Positions 55,747-64,000 of a DNA stretch of 64,000 nt are shown in pieces. The stretch is taken from contig CAJUPB010000003.1 in assembly GCA_910588155.1 (NCBI GenBank), positions 114,277-178,276 on the forward strand, read 5' to 3'. The stretch comes from an uncultured Christensenellaceae bacterium (lineage in GTDB: Bacteria; Bacillota; Clostridia; Christensenellales; Pumilibacteraceae). Below the pieces are notes generated by a model. It searched no databases, was not told the origin of the DNA, and worked only from the letters and a program-made list of their open reading frames with translations. The position numbers and the translations under genes were made by a program. The stretch's first letter is position 1. The number at the start of each line of letters is the position of its first letter.

Positions 55747-58700
55747 TCATTCCAGCCGCTTCAAAACTCCGAGGTCGAGAGCGCAGATATATTTGCCCGT
55801 CACTTCCAATCCCGCCAATTTTTCCGCGGCGCGCGCATACAAATCGAGCTGTGCGCGATACTCTTCTTTATCGATATTTTTACCCGTCTTGTAGTCTATG
55901 ACAACGGCTTTTCCGTCCCTTACGGCGAGCAGGTCGATTACGCCTTGCATAAGCGTTCCGCCGTCGTCCATAACAAACTCTTTTTCACGATATAAATCAC
56001 AGTCTTTCGTCAGTTCCGCCACCAGCCTTGCCGCTTTCTCTATCTTTTCGAAATCGACGAGTCCGACTTCTTGCGCGTAGTTTTTTTCCAGCTTTTCCTT
56101 TTGGCTTGCCGCGGATTTTTCAAAATCGAAATACTGCATAACGAGGTGATAGGCGCTGCCGCGTTCGGCTCCGTCGTCGTCGATATGCGCCGTTTGTCCG
56201 TATTCGTACCCGTCCTCTTCCCACGCTTTTCTGACCGTCGCGGTGACCGAGGTTTTGGCTTTTTTCCGCACTGCCTCTCCCCTCTTTTTCAAAGTCTCTA
56301 TGCGTTTGACAATCTTATCCGCCGTGCCGCCTTTGTCGCTCGGTACAAACACGTTTACCGTTTTGGGTGCGGTCTCAACTTCGGTTTTTGTTTCCGCCCG
56401 AACCGTTTCGAATGCGGCGCAGGCAAAAAAGTCGGCCGGACAGGACGGCTGTTTCAACTGCCGTTTGAAGCCGGACTCTTTCAGGTTTGCGCCGCTGACC
56501 ACCAACATTTTTTTTGCTCTCGTAAGCGCCACGTAGGCTATGCGGAGTTCTTCTTCGAGCGTGCGGTTTTCGCCCTCTTTTAAAGCCGCTTCCGTCAGAA
56601 AGGTTGGCAAAAACTTCTTTGTCTTTTCGTCGGGATACTTGAACGCAAGTCCCCATTTGCGGTCTATCACATACGGTGTTCTGAAATCCGCCTTATTGAA
56701 TTCTTTTTTTATTCCCGCCAAAAATACGTACGGAAATTCCAAGCCTTTGCTCATATGGACCGTCATTATTTTAAGCGAACCGAAAGGTGCGTCGCTCTCC
56801 TGCTCTCCCTCGGCATCGACTTTTTCCAGAAACTCTCCGACGCTCGAATCCCCCGCCGCGCTCAACAGTTCCGAAATATTGCGGCAATCCCCGTTTCCGC
56901 GCTTGCGCACCTCGTTGAATGCGTCGGTCTCCTCCGCGACCAGACTTAATATTTCGCCTGCGGACGCCGACTGCGAAAGAGCGGTGTAATATGCAAGTCT
57001 TTCGAAAAACGAAGCCGTCTTTTTGTCTCTTGCCGCAGTCTGCCAAAACGGTTCGTCGCGCTTTCTTTTCGACGCTATCTTTGCCAATCCGTCGCTTGTC
57101 AATTGTTCGCCGCCGCCTATTTTTGCGCAATAAGATTTCAGCACCGCAACAAGCGCGACGTCGTCTGCGGCGTTGTCGACCAACCGCAAAAGATTGACCA
57201 TCGGCGCAGTTTCCCGCCGTGCGGCATATCCCGCGCTTTCCTTGACAAACGCAGGGACGTCCGCCGCTTTGAGTTTATCCCTTATCATATACGAAAGCGC
57301 GCTTTTACTTCTAGTAAGCACGGCAATGTCGGAAGGTTGCGCCTCACCGCCGCTCAACAGTTTTATTATTTCGCCGACGATAAAATCGCTTTCCGCTTCG
57401 TCCGCATTTATGTCGGGTTCGTAATCGTGTTCGGACAGGCGGTAGACGTCGGGCAGTTTTTTTCGCTCTTCCTTTTCTGTTACGACGTTTACGAAACGTA
57501 TTTCGCCGCCCTCGCTTTCCGCCGCCACGAGTCTGGCTTCGTCTTTGTAATTCACGCCGCCGAAATCGGACGTCATAACGGCGTCGAAAATCTTGTTCAC
57601 GCCGTCCACGATTTTCGGTTCGGTGCGGTAATTTCGGTTGAGTTCGATATTCTTGCCGGACTTTTTGTCGGAGAAAAGCTGTCGCTTCAAACGGAAAATG
57701 GACGGGTCACAGCCCCGAAAAGCATATATCGACTGTTTCAAGTCACCCACCATAAACAGATTGTCTTTTCTCTTCAACTTCTGTATAATGGCGTCCTGCA
57801 AAGGGTTGATGTCCTGATATTCGTCAACGAATATGTAATCGTAGTTGTCGCGTATCCGCTCTCCGACTTCGCTCGACAGAACATCGTATGCATAGTGCTC
57901 CAAATCGTTGTAATCGGCGACTCCGCTTTTTTTCTTTTCGTCTTCGTATGCCGCGGAAAGTTCCTCCGCCGCTTCTTTCAGCGCGCGCCCGCACCAAAGC
58001 GCGTCCTTGCTCGGGCGCAGTTCTTCCGCCGCTCTTTTCTTGTCGAAAAAGTCTTTTACCGCGCTTCTCAAAAATTTATATTCTTCGTTCAACTCTATGA
58101 ACAGCGGCTCCACTCTTCCCCTGGGGGTGGGAACAAGCAAACTTTCTTCTCCGCTTTCCGCCGCCGCCGCGACGGACTCCGCCGCAGCTATGTTTCGTTC
58201 GAACTTTGCAAAACGGGTTCTGTGCGCACAGTCTCTCGCCGCCGCCGCAATCTTTTTCCGTTCTCTTTCCAAAAATTCGCCGACCGTTTTTTTCGCCTCG
58301 GTATCATCGCCGTAAAAATTCAGGCAGGAATCCAGCCACTGTTTCGGGTGCGGCATACCAACGGCGGTAAGATACAGTTTTTTTACGGCTTTTTTAAAAG
58401 CCGTATCTTTTCGGCGCGCCAACATAATCTCGTACAAATCCGACCTTTCGCTCTGCGCGTACTTTTCGGCAATTTCGTCGAGACACTTATTCATAAGCGC
58501 GCCGTCGTCGCCGAGAAGTTCGAATGCGGGGTCGATTTCAATCGAGTAAAAATAGGTTCGGGCAAGTTTTGCGCAAAACGAGTGCAACGTGCCGATGTCG
58601 GCCTGCGGCAGTTTTTTCAGCGCTTCCGCACAATTGACGTTCGCGCTTTTTTCGCACAGGCGGGAAAACAGACGCGCCTTCATTTCGACCGCCGCCGCTT

Positions 58701-58866
58701 TCGTGAAAGTGACAATCAACATTCTGTCTATCTTCGCGCCGCTTTCAATCAGACGCAGAGCGCGCTCTATCATAACGGCGGTTTTGCCGCTTCCTGCCGA
58801 TGCGGAAACGAGTATATCCGTCCCTGTCGTCTCTATTGCCGCAAGCTGATTTTCGTTAAACTCCAT
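55747..58866 (-). CDS. addA: AddA helicase/nuclease subunit
   Basis: 1039 residues (B. subtilis AddA is about 1230, so a short form). Processes double-strand DNA ends for RecA-dependent repair. Walker A VSASAGSGKTAVMIERAL at 20-37, helicase motifs VTFTKAAAVEMKARLFS and DYIFVDEYQDINPLQD, IMTVHMSKGLEFPYVF and EELRIAYVALTRAKKM; the C-terminal RecB-like nuclease has MQGVIDLLAVRDGKAVVIDYKTG. It overlaps addB by 11 nt. Confidence 0.95.
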   Translation of the reverse strand: MEFNENQLAAIETTGTDILVSASAGSGKTAVMIERALRLIESGAKIDRMLIVTFTKAAAVEMKARLFSRLCEKSANVNCAEALKKLPQADIGTLHSFCAKLARTYFYSIEIDPAFELLGDDGALMNKCLDEIAEKYAQSERSDLYEIMLARRKDTAFKKAVKKLYLTAVGMPHPKQWLDSCLNFYGDDTEAKKTVGEFLERERKKIAAAARDCAHRTRFAKFERNIAAAESVAAAAESGEESLLVPTPRGRVEPLFIELNEEYKFLRSAVKDFFDKKRAAEELRPSKDALWCGRALKEAAEELSAAYEDEKKKSGVADYNDLEHYAYDVLSSEVGERIRDNYDYIFVDEYQDINPLQDAIIQKLKRKDNLFMVGDLKQSIYAFRGCDPSIFRLKRQLFSDKKSGKNIELNRNYRTEPKIVDGVNKIFDAVMTSDFGGVNYKDEARLVAAESEGGEIRFVNVVTEKEERKKLPDVYRLSEHDYEPDINADEAESDFIVGEIIKLLSGGEAQPSDIAVLTRSKSALSYMIRDKLKAADVPAFVKESAGYAARRETAPMVNLLRLVDNAADDVALVAVLKSYCAKIGGGEQLTSDGLAKIASKRKRDEPFWQTAARDKKTASFFERLAYYTALSQSASAGEILSLVAEETDAFNEVRKRGNGDCRNISELLSAAGDSSVGEFLEKVDAEGEQESDAPFGSLKIMTVHMSKGLEFPYVFLAGIKKEFNKADFRTPYVIDRKWGLAFKYPDEKTKKFLPTFLTEAALKEGENRTLEEELRIAYVALTRAKKMLVVSGANLKESGFKRQLKQPSCPADFFACAAFETVRAETKTEVETAPKTVNVFVPSDKGGTADKIVKRIETLKKRGEAVRKKAKTSVTATVRKAWEEDGYEYGQTAHIDDDGAERGSAYHLVMQYFDFEKSAASQKEKLEKNYAQEVGLVDFEKIEKAARLVAELTKDCDLYREKEFVMDDGGTLMQGVIDLLAVRDGKAVVIDYKTGKNIDKEEYRAQLDLYARAAEKLAGLEVTGKYICALDLGVLKRLE

Positions 58867-61852
58867 TGCCGCCGTCCTCCGTTTTCGTCACCGCCGATTT
58901 GCAGTCGCCGCCGCAGGCGCGCGGCGCGACGTCGTGATTCAAGCATACGACCGCATACGGGCAGAACTCGCAGGCAAGCCGTCCGCTTTCCGTGTGCGGC
59001 AACGGCATTATGAAGCCGTCGTCTATGTCGTCTATACCGCTGTAAAAAATTTTTTCGGCATAATCGCATATTGCCGCCAACTGCTCTTTCGGAAAAGCCG
59101 AACCGTTGCGGGAAAGAGTTAGCTCGCCTTTTTTGTCGACTTTCAGCGTAGCGTTGAAAAGCTCGGAAGCCCCGCCGTCTTTCAATGCGTTGTCCATTGC
59201 GACGATTCCGTCGGTATCGGAATCGAAAATGCCCGTCATTCGGCAATACTCGCTTCCGTCAGCCCAATCGCCGCCTACGGGGAAATAGAACATTCCGCCT
59301 ATGTCATAGCCGTTATCGCGCAAAACCGAGCAGTAAAACTGCAACTGAAACTTCGTTCCGTAATACAGTTTTTCTGCTTTTAATGCTCCGCCGATATATC
59401 CGGTTTTGTAATCAATCACGCGCGCGGTTTTACCGCAGGCGTCCACTCTGTCCATAACACCCACGACGGCTATTTTCGCACCGCTTTTCAGAGTGATTTC
59501 GGGGGCTTCGAATGCCGCGCCTTTTTTGGAAGAAAACATTGCTTCCTGCCCCACCGTCTCATAGTCGGAACGCGTCAATTGCGCGGCTATCGTTTCGCAA
59601 AGACGTTTGCTTTCGTTTTTCAGCCGATTCAATTTGTTTTGCGGCAAGTCCGCAAAATCTTTCATTTCGTTTTTCAAAAGTCTGTCGAAAATTCCGACGG
59701 CTCTATCTCCCGGCGTGTCGAACCTGCCCTCGCCCGCGAATACTTCCGCAACCTTGTGCAAAATTATACCGACGTCTTTCGGCGTGACCGTCCCGTCCTC
59801 GCGCTCTTTGAGTCCGAGTCCGTATTCCAAAAAATGACGGTACGGACACAGAAAAAACGTTTGCAACTGCGATATGTAAGCCGTACCTTTGCGGAAAAAT
59901 ATGTCGTAAGGTTTTTCCAATACGAAGTCGTCGTCGGTCTGTTTCAAGAGTCCGTCGGCTTCCTCTTTCAGCACCCGTGCAAGTTCCGACATATACGGCG
60001 GACGGAAAGGGCGGTTCAACCCGCTTGCAAACAGTTCTTTCGCCGCCCCCTTGCAACAGGCGAGTCTTTCCAACAGCAACGGATTTTCCCCGTAATACAG
60101 CGCGTCGCGCTCTCTTTCGTACGATGCAAAAGATATGTCGCACCGTTCGGCGTTTTCGCGGGCAATCAGCGTCAAAAGCGCCGCCTGTCCCGAGCTTCCG
60201 TCCGACGCGGCGTAAGACAAAAAACAATCGTCGCAGCCGTCTATTAAATGCAGCAACTCGCTTCTTGCGCGCTCGTTCACTTCCTCCGTTTTCGGTTCGA
60301 TAAGCGTTCCCGCTCTTTCCAATCGGTCTATTTCCGCATCGGTCACTATGCCGCAGTCTTGCGTAACTATCGGCAAGCTGCCTTCGTTGAAGCCCAAGAC
60401 AAACACTTTTGCGAACTTTTGTCCGCGAAACAGCGCGGGCTGTCCAATCGTCACGCTGTCGGCAAGCGCGGGCAGAACGGATATTTCCCGACTGTCTATA
60501 CCCTCTTTCAAAGTCGCAATCAGCAGTTGCAGGGGGAATGTTCCCTGTCCCATAATTTCGTCCATCAAGTCTATTATCTCGTCCAGCTTATCTCCTGCGG
60601 CAACGAGGTCCACCGCCTCGTCCGCCGTCGGCAATGCGTCGAGCTTTTCCGCTTTTTCCGCAAGGGATTTCACCGCATCGACAAATTCGGTCGCGGTCAT
60701 ATATGTATGCAAACGTTCGGACAGCGGCAATATTATTTCCGTCAGTTTCTTTCTGGCGCTTTCGGCAGGTTCGTCCTCGAATTCAGAAAGAAAGCCCTTG
60801 TAATCCACACGGCGGCGATTGCAATAATTCTCGAAAGCCGCGCTCTGCGATGCGGTTATGCCCGTCAGAAAGTTTTTGGACAGCGCAATCAATTTTACTC
60901 TGGACAGCCGTCCGTCCGCCGCAACCAATGCGCACATTACGAATCTGGCTTTCGGATGATTTTTAAGAGGGTATTTTCTGTCCAGAGAAAACGGGACTCC
61001 GTATTGGCTCAATACCCGCGATACGATATTGTAATCGATATTCGAAACGGCAATGCAGAAATCGGAATATTTGAGATTGTTTTCGTATACACCGGCACAG
61101 ATACGCGCCGCCGCCGATTTCAGCTCGGTTTCGAAATCGGGAGCGGAATAGACGATTATTCTTTTATTGCGTTTCAGTTTCGCGTCGCTTTTTTGCGCTA
61201 CGTCGTAAACGTAAACTTTTTCCGCCTTTTGTTCGACGGCTTTTATCGCCGCTCTGTGACGCGCCGTCAGACGGTCGAAATTCAGCACGTAAACGACTGC
61301 CGAATCGAGATAGTCGCAATTCAAAACCGCCTCCGGCAGCAGTCGCAGCAGCTCGGACGAATCGGTATATTTATCTTTTGTCGCATCGTTATACTTTTGT
61401 TGCAAAAGTCTTAAATCGTCCGTTTTGGCTTTTAACGCAGCATCGCTCGAATCGGTTTCCGAAAGAATTTCCGGCGTGACTCCCGAAGCGTTGAGCTGCG
61501 CTATCGTGTCGTAAATTTTATCCGCGAAACCGATAAAGCGCGCACTTTTGTCAAAGCACTTCAATTCCTCCCCGTCCCCTATCAGTTTACGGAGCAACAT
61601 AACCGCGCCGAATCGGGAGATATATCCGCGGGGGCGCACACCGCATTTGGACAGCAGGCGACTGAATGTCACGACTTCCACGTCAAACGCGCCGCCGCCG
61701 AGAAACAGTCTGCGCTCGGCATACAGCGTATATTTGTCGGGAACAATCACAACCGTCCTTTTTCCGAGGTCAATCTTTCGTTTTTCGACGCGGCGCATAC
61801 AGTCGTCAAAAGCCGATATAAACGAATCCGCGCTTATAATTTCCGCTTCCAT
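58856..61852 (-). CDS. addB: AddB helicase-like/nuclease subunit
   Basis: 998 residues if it starts at MEAEII (61852); MYNIQ (61867) is the alternative, but a plausible promoter (TTGATT-18-TACAAT) would begin transcription at or just before 61852, making the mRNA nearly leaderless. Residues of an inactivated UvrD-like motor are followed by the nuclease domain (KIAVVGVMDRVDACGKTARVIDYKTG). The Fe-S cluster cysteines are visible: FLCPYRHFLEYGLGLKERE and GRLACEFCPYAVVCLNHDV. Chi recognition resides in AddB in the family. It overlaps addA. Confidence 0.93.
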   Translation of the reverse strand: MEAEIISADSFISAFDDCMRRVEKRKIDLGKRTVVIVPDKYTLYAERRLFLGGGAFDVEVVTFSRLLSKCGVRPRGYISRFGAVMLLRKLIGDGEELKCFDKSARFIGFADKIYDTIAQLNASGVTPEILSETDSSDAALKAKTDDLRLLQQKYNDATKDKYTDSSELLRLLPEAVLNCDYLDSAVVYVLNFDRLTARHRAAIKAVEQKAEKVYVYDVAQKSDAKLKRNKRIIVYSAPDFETELKSAAARICAGVYENNLKYSDFCIAVSNIDYNIVSRVLSQYGVPFSLDRKYPLKNHPKARFVMCALVAADGRLSRVKLIALSKNFLTGITASQSAAFENYCNRRRVDYKGFLSEFEDEPAESARKKLTEIILPLSERLHTYMTATEFVDAVKSLAEKAEKLDALPTADEAVDLVAAGDKLDEIIDLMDEIMGQGTFPLQLLIATLKEGIDSREISVLPALADSVTIGQPALFRGQKFAKVFVLGFNEGSLPIVTQDCGIVTDAEIDRLERAGTLIEPKTEEVNERARSELLHLIDGCDDCFLSYAASDGSSGQAALLTLIARENAERCDISFASYERERDALYYGENPLLLERLACCKGAAKELFASGLNRPFRPPYMSELARVLKEEADGLLKQTDDDFVLEKPYDIFFRKGTAYISQLQTFFLCPYRHFLEYGLGLKEREDGTVTPKDVGIILHKVAEVFAGEGRFDTPGDRAVGIFDRLLKNEMKDFADLPQNKLNRLKNESKRLCETIAAQLTRSDYETVGQEAMFSSKKGAAFEAPEITLKSGAKIAVVGVMDRVDACGKTARVIDYKTGYIGGALKAEKLYYGTKFQLQFYCSVLRDNGYDIGGMFYFPVGGDWADGSEYCRMTGIFDSDTDGIVAMDNALKDGGASELFNATLKVDKKGELTLSRNGSAFPKEQLAAICDYAEKIFYSGIDDIDDGFIMPLPHTESGRLACEFCPYAVVCLNHDVAPRACGGDCKSAVTKTEDGGNGV

Positions 61853-61858
61853 TTGTAT

Positions 61859-61888
61859 ATTGTACATTGATTTGAGTTGATAAATCAA
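61859..61888 (-). promoter_or_regulatory. Candidate promoter of addB-addA
   Basis: On the minus strand TTGATT (61888-61883), 18 nt, TACAAT (61864-61859). Its -35 abuts the -35 of the plus-strand promoter at 61877-61882. Confidence 0.5.
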
Positions 61889-61905
61889 GCGATTTGTGGT
61901 ATACT
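61877..61905 (+). promoter_or_regulatory. Promoter of the lipoprotein gene at 61942
   Basis: TTGATA (61877-61882), 17 nt, TATACT (61900-61905). Confidence 0.7.
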
Positions 61906-61941
61906 TGTTAAAAATAACTGTCCGAAACGAGGTCTGTTTCA

Positions 61942-62910
61942 ATGAAAAAGAAATTGTTTGCACTCGCCGCCGCATTGGCGGCAACCGTTCTCGCGTTTAC
62001 ACTCGGAGGCTGCGGGGCAACCGTATCCGCCGTGCTGGACTCGCCTATGCCTTGGGATATGCCCACGCTTTACGAGCGTTTGGATTTTAAAACGGAAAAA
62101 TACCTTATGAAAGTCGAGGAAGGCATTTCGGTAAAAGACAAACTGCTTGCCGAAGGTTCGCTCTCGTTCACTTTGGAAGAAGCCGGGGACGGCAAAGCCA
62201 AGCTTACGACGTCGGCAGTCATTCGGTATAATACCGACGAAGCAAACGGTATCGATTCGGGTAAAACCGACCGTGCGGAAAGCGAAGTCATATTTTCCAA
62301 GACCAATCTTCTGCCCGTTTCCTCCAAAAAAACCGTCGTGCAAGAGTCGCGCGAAGGCAAAGAAAACAACAGCTACTCGCTCGACGTTTCCTATTCCGAC
62401 AATGCGGCGACGTTTAAATGGACGGAAAGAAGCGGCGAGCCGTTAAGCAGTACCGTAAATGCAAGCGGTCAAGTGTTCGATAACGAGCAGTTGTTTTTTG
62501 CGGTCAGAGCCTTTTCCGCCGTCATCGAAAAAGGCAGTCAAAGTTTTATACTCTACACTCCGGCTGACGCTTTCATTTACAATCGCGGCGTGCGTTCGAT
62601 GCGCATAACCGTGGCAAGCGAAAAAAACAAGCTTTCGCTCAATAAATATGTCGGCGAAAAACAGTACGGGCTGGAAAAAAACGAGGGCGGTTATTTGGAA
62701 ACCGAATGCTATCCTACGCAAATATCTCTCGGAGAAGACAAGTCCGGACCTCCGATAAATGTTTATTATTCCGCAAAACCCTTTGCCGTTTCTCCGCATA
62801 TAAGCACATACAAAGTTCCCGTGCAAATCGTCGAAGCCTCCTACGGCACAAGTCTCGAAAGGACGGTAAACACGTTTCACTCGCTGTCTGATTATAAAGC
62901 CAGCTTCTAA
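61942..62910 (+). CDS. Lipoprotein of unknown function
   Basis: 322 residues. Signal MKKKLFALAAALAATVLAFTL ending LGGC, with Cys24 lipidated. The mature protein is beta-rich (LEEAGDGKAKLTTSAVIRYN, YSLDVSYSDNAATFKWTERS) and resembles other DUF-type exported lipoproteins of clostridia without a known function; it has no enzyme motif and ends HSLSDYKASF. It has its own promoter, but the ribosome site (GAGGTCTGTTTCA) is weak. It stands alone between addB and the tRNA genes. Confidence 0.6.
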   Translation: MKKKLFALAAALAATVLAFTLGGCGATVSAVLDSPMPWDMPTLYERLDFKTEKYLMKVEEGISVKDKLLAEGSLSFTLEEAGDGKAKLTTSAVIRYNTDEANGIDSGKTDRAESEVIFSKTNLLPVSSKKTVVQESREGKENNSYSLDVSYSDNAATFKWTERSGEPLSSTVNASGQVFDNEQLFFAVRAFSAVIEKGSQSFILYTPADAFIYNRGVRSMRITVASEKNKLSLNKYVGEKQYGLEKNEGGYLETECYPTQISLGEDKSGPPINVYYSAKPFAVSPHISTYKVPVQIVEASYGTSLERTVNTFHSLSDYKASF

Positions 62911-62967
62911 TTGCCGAAGTATTGAAAAAGATTACGAAAATATTTTTGTTTATATGGCATTAAACAG

Positions 62968-62996
62968 TTGCAAATCGCTTGATAATCTGTTATAAT
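62968..62996 (+). promoter_or_regulatory. Promoter of the tRNA pair
   Basis: TTGCAA (62968-62973), 17 nt, TATAAT (62991-62996); predicted start about 6 nt before the mature tRNA-Met. Confidence 0.75.
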
Positions 62997-63008
62997 TATC
63001 AAGCATTT

Positions 63009-63085
63009 GGCGGCATAGCTCAGTTGGCTAGAGTACTCGGTTCATACCCGATTGGTCGTTGGTTCGAGCCCAACTGCCGCTACCA
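63009..63085 (+). tRNA. tRNA-Met (CAT), elongator
   Basis: 77 nt with encoded CCA. Acceptor GGCGGCA pairs with TGCCGCT (one G-U), D arm with AGCTCAGTTGGCTAGAG, anticodon CAT at 63043-63045, T arm TTGGTTCGAGCCCAA. The G1:U72 pair and the GGCTAGAG D loop fit elongator Met rather than initiator; an Ile(CAT) lysidine tRNA is the alternative. Confidence 0.9.
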
Positions 63086-63125
63086 GCAAAAAGCGCCGCC
63101 GAGTTTCGGTTCGGCGGCAATACAA

Positions 63126-63200
63126 GGCCCTATGGTCAAGCGGTCAAGACATCGCCCTTTCACGGCGGTAACTCGGGTTCGATTCCCGATAGGGTCACCA
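63126..63200 (+). tRNA. tRNA-Glu (TTC)
   Basis: 75 nt with encoded CCA. Acceptor GGCCCTA/TAGGGTC, anticodon stem TCGCC/GGCGG with anticodon TTC at 63159-63161, T arm CGGGTTCGATTCCCG. It is 40 nt after tRNA-Met on one transcript. The 3' half is overlapped on the opposite strand by a recombinase reading frame. Confidence 0.92.
63160..63200. other. Candidate attachment-site half in tRNA-Glu
   Basis: The 3' half of tRNA-Glu is where foreign sequence begins: the recombinase frame enters at 63200 and stops inside the anticodon loop. This fits an element integrated at the tRNA 3' end; the second copy needed to prove it lies outside the window. Confidence 0.35.
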
Positions 63201-63975
63201 GACGAGGGGTATAAGAACACCCCGAAAGAGAAGTCGATTTATCGGCTTCTTTTTCTTTTGCGCTTTGTTCGGTTTCGCTCTCGTTTTCGCCGTTGCCGTC
63301 GGGGTAGTCGGGGAAAATCAAATTCAATAACAGTTCCTCTTTCTGCCCGCCTTTCAAGTGGAATAACACTTTCATTTTATCGTCGTAAAGCACTATGCGA
63401 TAAATAAAGATATTGATTAGCTCCTTGCGGTGTTTGGTCTTTGAATAGTCCAGCGTGCGGAAATGCAACAGCCATTTGCGAATGTCCGAATAGCTGTATT
63501 TCATTTGCATTGCCTTTTCCGTTGCAACGGTGTCCGCAAATTCTTTGTTTTCGTTCTCTAACCGCTCCACTTGCGACAGTATAATGTCGGTTGCCTTGCC
63601 GTGCATTAACGCTTGCATAAGATTGTCGATAGCCTTTTGGTTGTCCGCGACTAAACTTTCAAGCCGCTTTATCTCGCTGTCGTTCCGCGCCGCTTGTATA
63701 AGCGTATAGGTTTCGGCGGCAACCATATCTATAAACTCGTCGGTCAAAACGCCGTACTTGTTTCGCTCCGTGCCGTCGCCCGTAATGGCAGATATAATCT
63801 CGTCCTCAATAAATTGCTTGCGTATCGTCCGCTTGTCGCAAGTATGCTTTGTAACGCCTACACACTTGTAATAGTTGTGTAGCGTTTTGTTTTTGCTCAT
63901 TGCACTAACGCCCGTCATTTTATTGCCGCATTTGCCGCATATCAATTTACTAATATGCGCAAATGGACAATGTAG
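63160..63975 (-). pseudogene. Large serine recombinase, C-terminal fragment
   Basis: From the in-frame stop at 63978-63976 the frame runs to a TGA at 63162-63160 and encodes about 270 residues. ICGKCGNKMTGVSAM then YYKCVGVTKHTC form the recombinase zinc beta-ribbon; the next about 120 residues are the coiled-coil type segment (KRLESLVADNQKAIDNLM, SQVERLENENKEFADTV), and HRKELINIFIYRIVLYDDKMKV is the usual C-terminal signature. The catalytic serine domain is not present in this frame; only 22 bases remain in the window, so truncation or frameshift cannot be told apart. The last 14 codons (VTLSGIEPELPP) are antisense to tRNA-Glu. Confidence 0.7.
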
Positions 63976-64000
63976 TTATTTGGTTAAGTTTCTTTGCCTA

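Noticed and set aside
63086..63125. Hairpin GCCGCCGA/TCGGCGGC between the two tRNAs as a terminator
   Set aside because: No T-run follows and the second tRNA starts 10 nt later; it is more likely a processing spacer.
1..64000. CRISPR array, rRNA genes or complete insertion sequence
   Set aside because: I saw no regularly spaced repeats, no rRNA sequence and no transposase with inverted ends; the only mobile-element gene is the recombinase fragment at the right edge.

Overview
This window reads as chromosome from a low-to-moderate GC Gram-positive, most likely an uncultured gut-type member of the Clostridia. The evidence is gyrB-gyrA order, AddAB instead of RecBCD, an ECF energy module, OmpR/HAMP two-component genes, many lipoprotein signal peptides, no outer-membrane genes, strong AGGAGG ribosome binding sites and near-consensus TTGACA-17-TATAAT promoters. 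The order-level guess (Christensenellales-like) is inference only. Most of the window is housekeeping and densely packed, with long minus-strand operons.

Layout. 1-5 kb: the 3' end of a DUF421 membrane protein, a xenobiotic acetyltransferase with its own promoter and terminator, a small membrane protein, then an operon of a TM1266-like (iron-only hydrogenase system type) regulator with an NMT1/SsuA-type ABC importer behind an attenuator-like leader. 5-8.5 kb: a permuted-papain amidase-like protein, a cyclophilin-like lipoprotein gene broken three times, a flavodoxin-like reductase and rlmD. 8.5-14 kb: citrate synthase; a LOG phosphoribohydrolase followed by a TIR-like protein in one operon; a GT4 glycosyltransferase; a zinc-ribbon protein. 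14-26 kb: gyrB-gyrA, a large WG-like membrane-anchored protein, and rpsL-rpsG-fusA-tuf. 26-37.6 kb: Rrf2-response regulator-histidine kinase, then a probable long operon ecfA1-ecfA2-ecfT-truA-patatin-MBL-GH13-htpG. 37.8-39.5 kb: a plus-strand ParA ATPase and AraC-type regulator, with no ParB in the window. 39.5-46.7 kb: a HisC-like aminotransferase, a PrsA/SurA-like foldase lipoprotein, mfd, pth and a DUF1858 protein. 46.8-52.3 kb: a PRC-barrel protein, a membrane protein, a domain-permuted GH3 beta-glucosidase with a frame break, and a divergent AraC regulator. 52.3-62.9 kb: cysK with a DRE-TIM aldolase, a repeat-rich membrane protein, addB-addA and a lipoprotein. 63-64 kb: tRNA-Met and tRNA-Glu, the latter overlapped on the opposite strand by a serine-recombinase fragment that probably marks the edge of an integrated element.

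The most unusual items are: (1) the LOG + TIR-like gene pair, two nucleotide-directed enzyme families in one operon; (2) a G9 tract inside the 16-nt spacer of the GH3 promoter and a second G9 tract inside the histidine kinase gene, both candidate slipped-strand switches; (3) a pseudogene whose three frame breaks each look like loss of one G from a G-run; (4) the TM1266-ABC importer operon with a terminator/antiterminator-like leader; (5) the recombinase remnant ending inside the tRNA-Glu anticodon.
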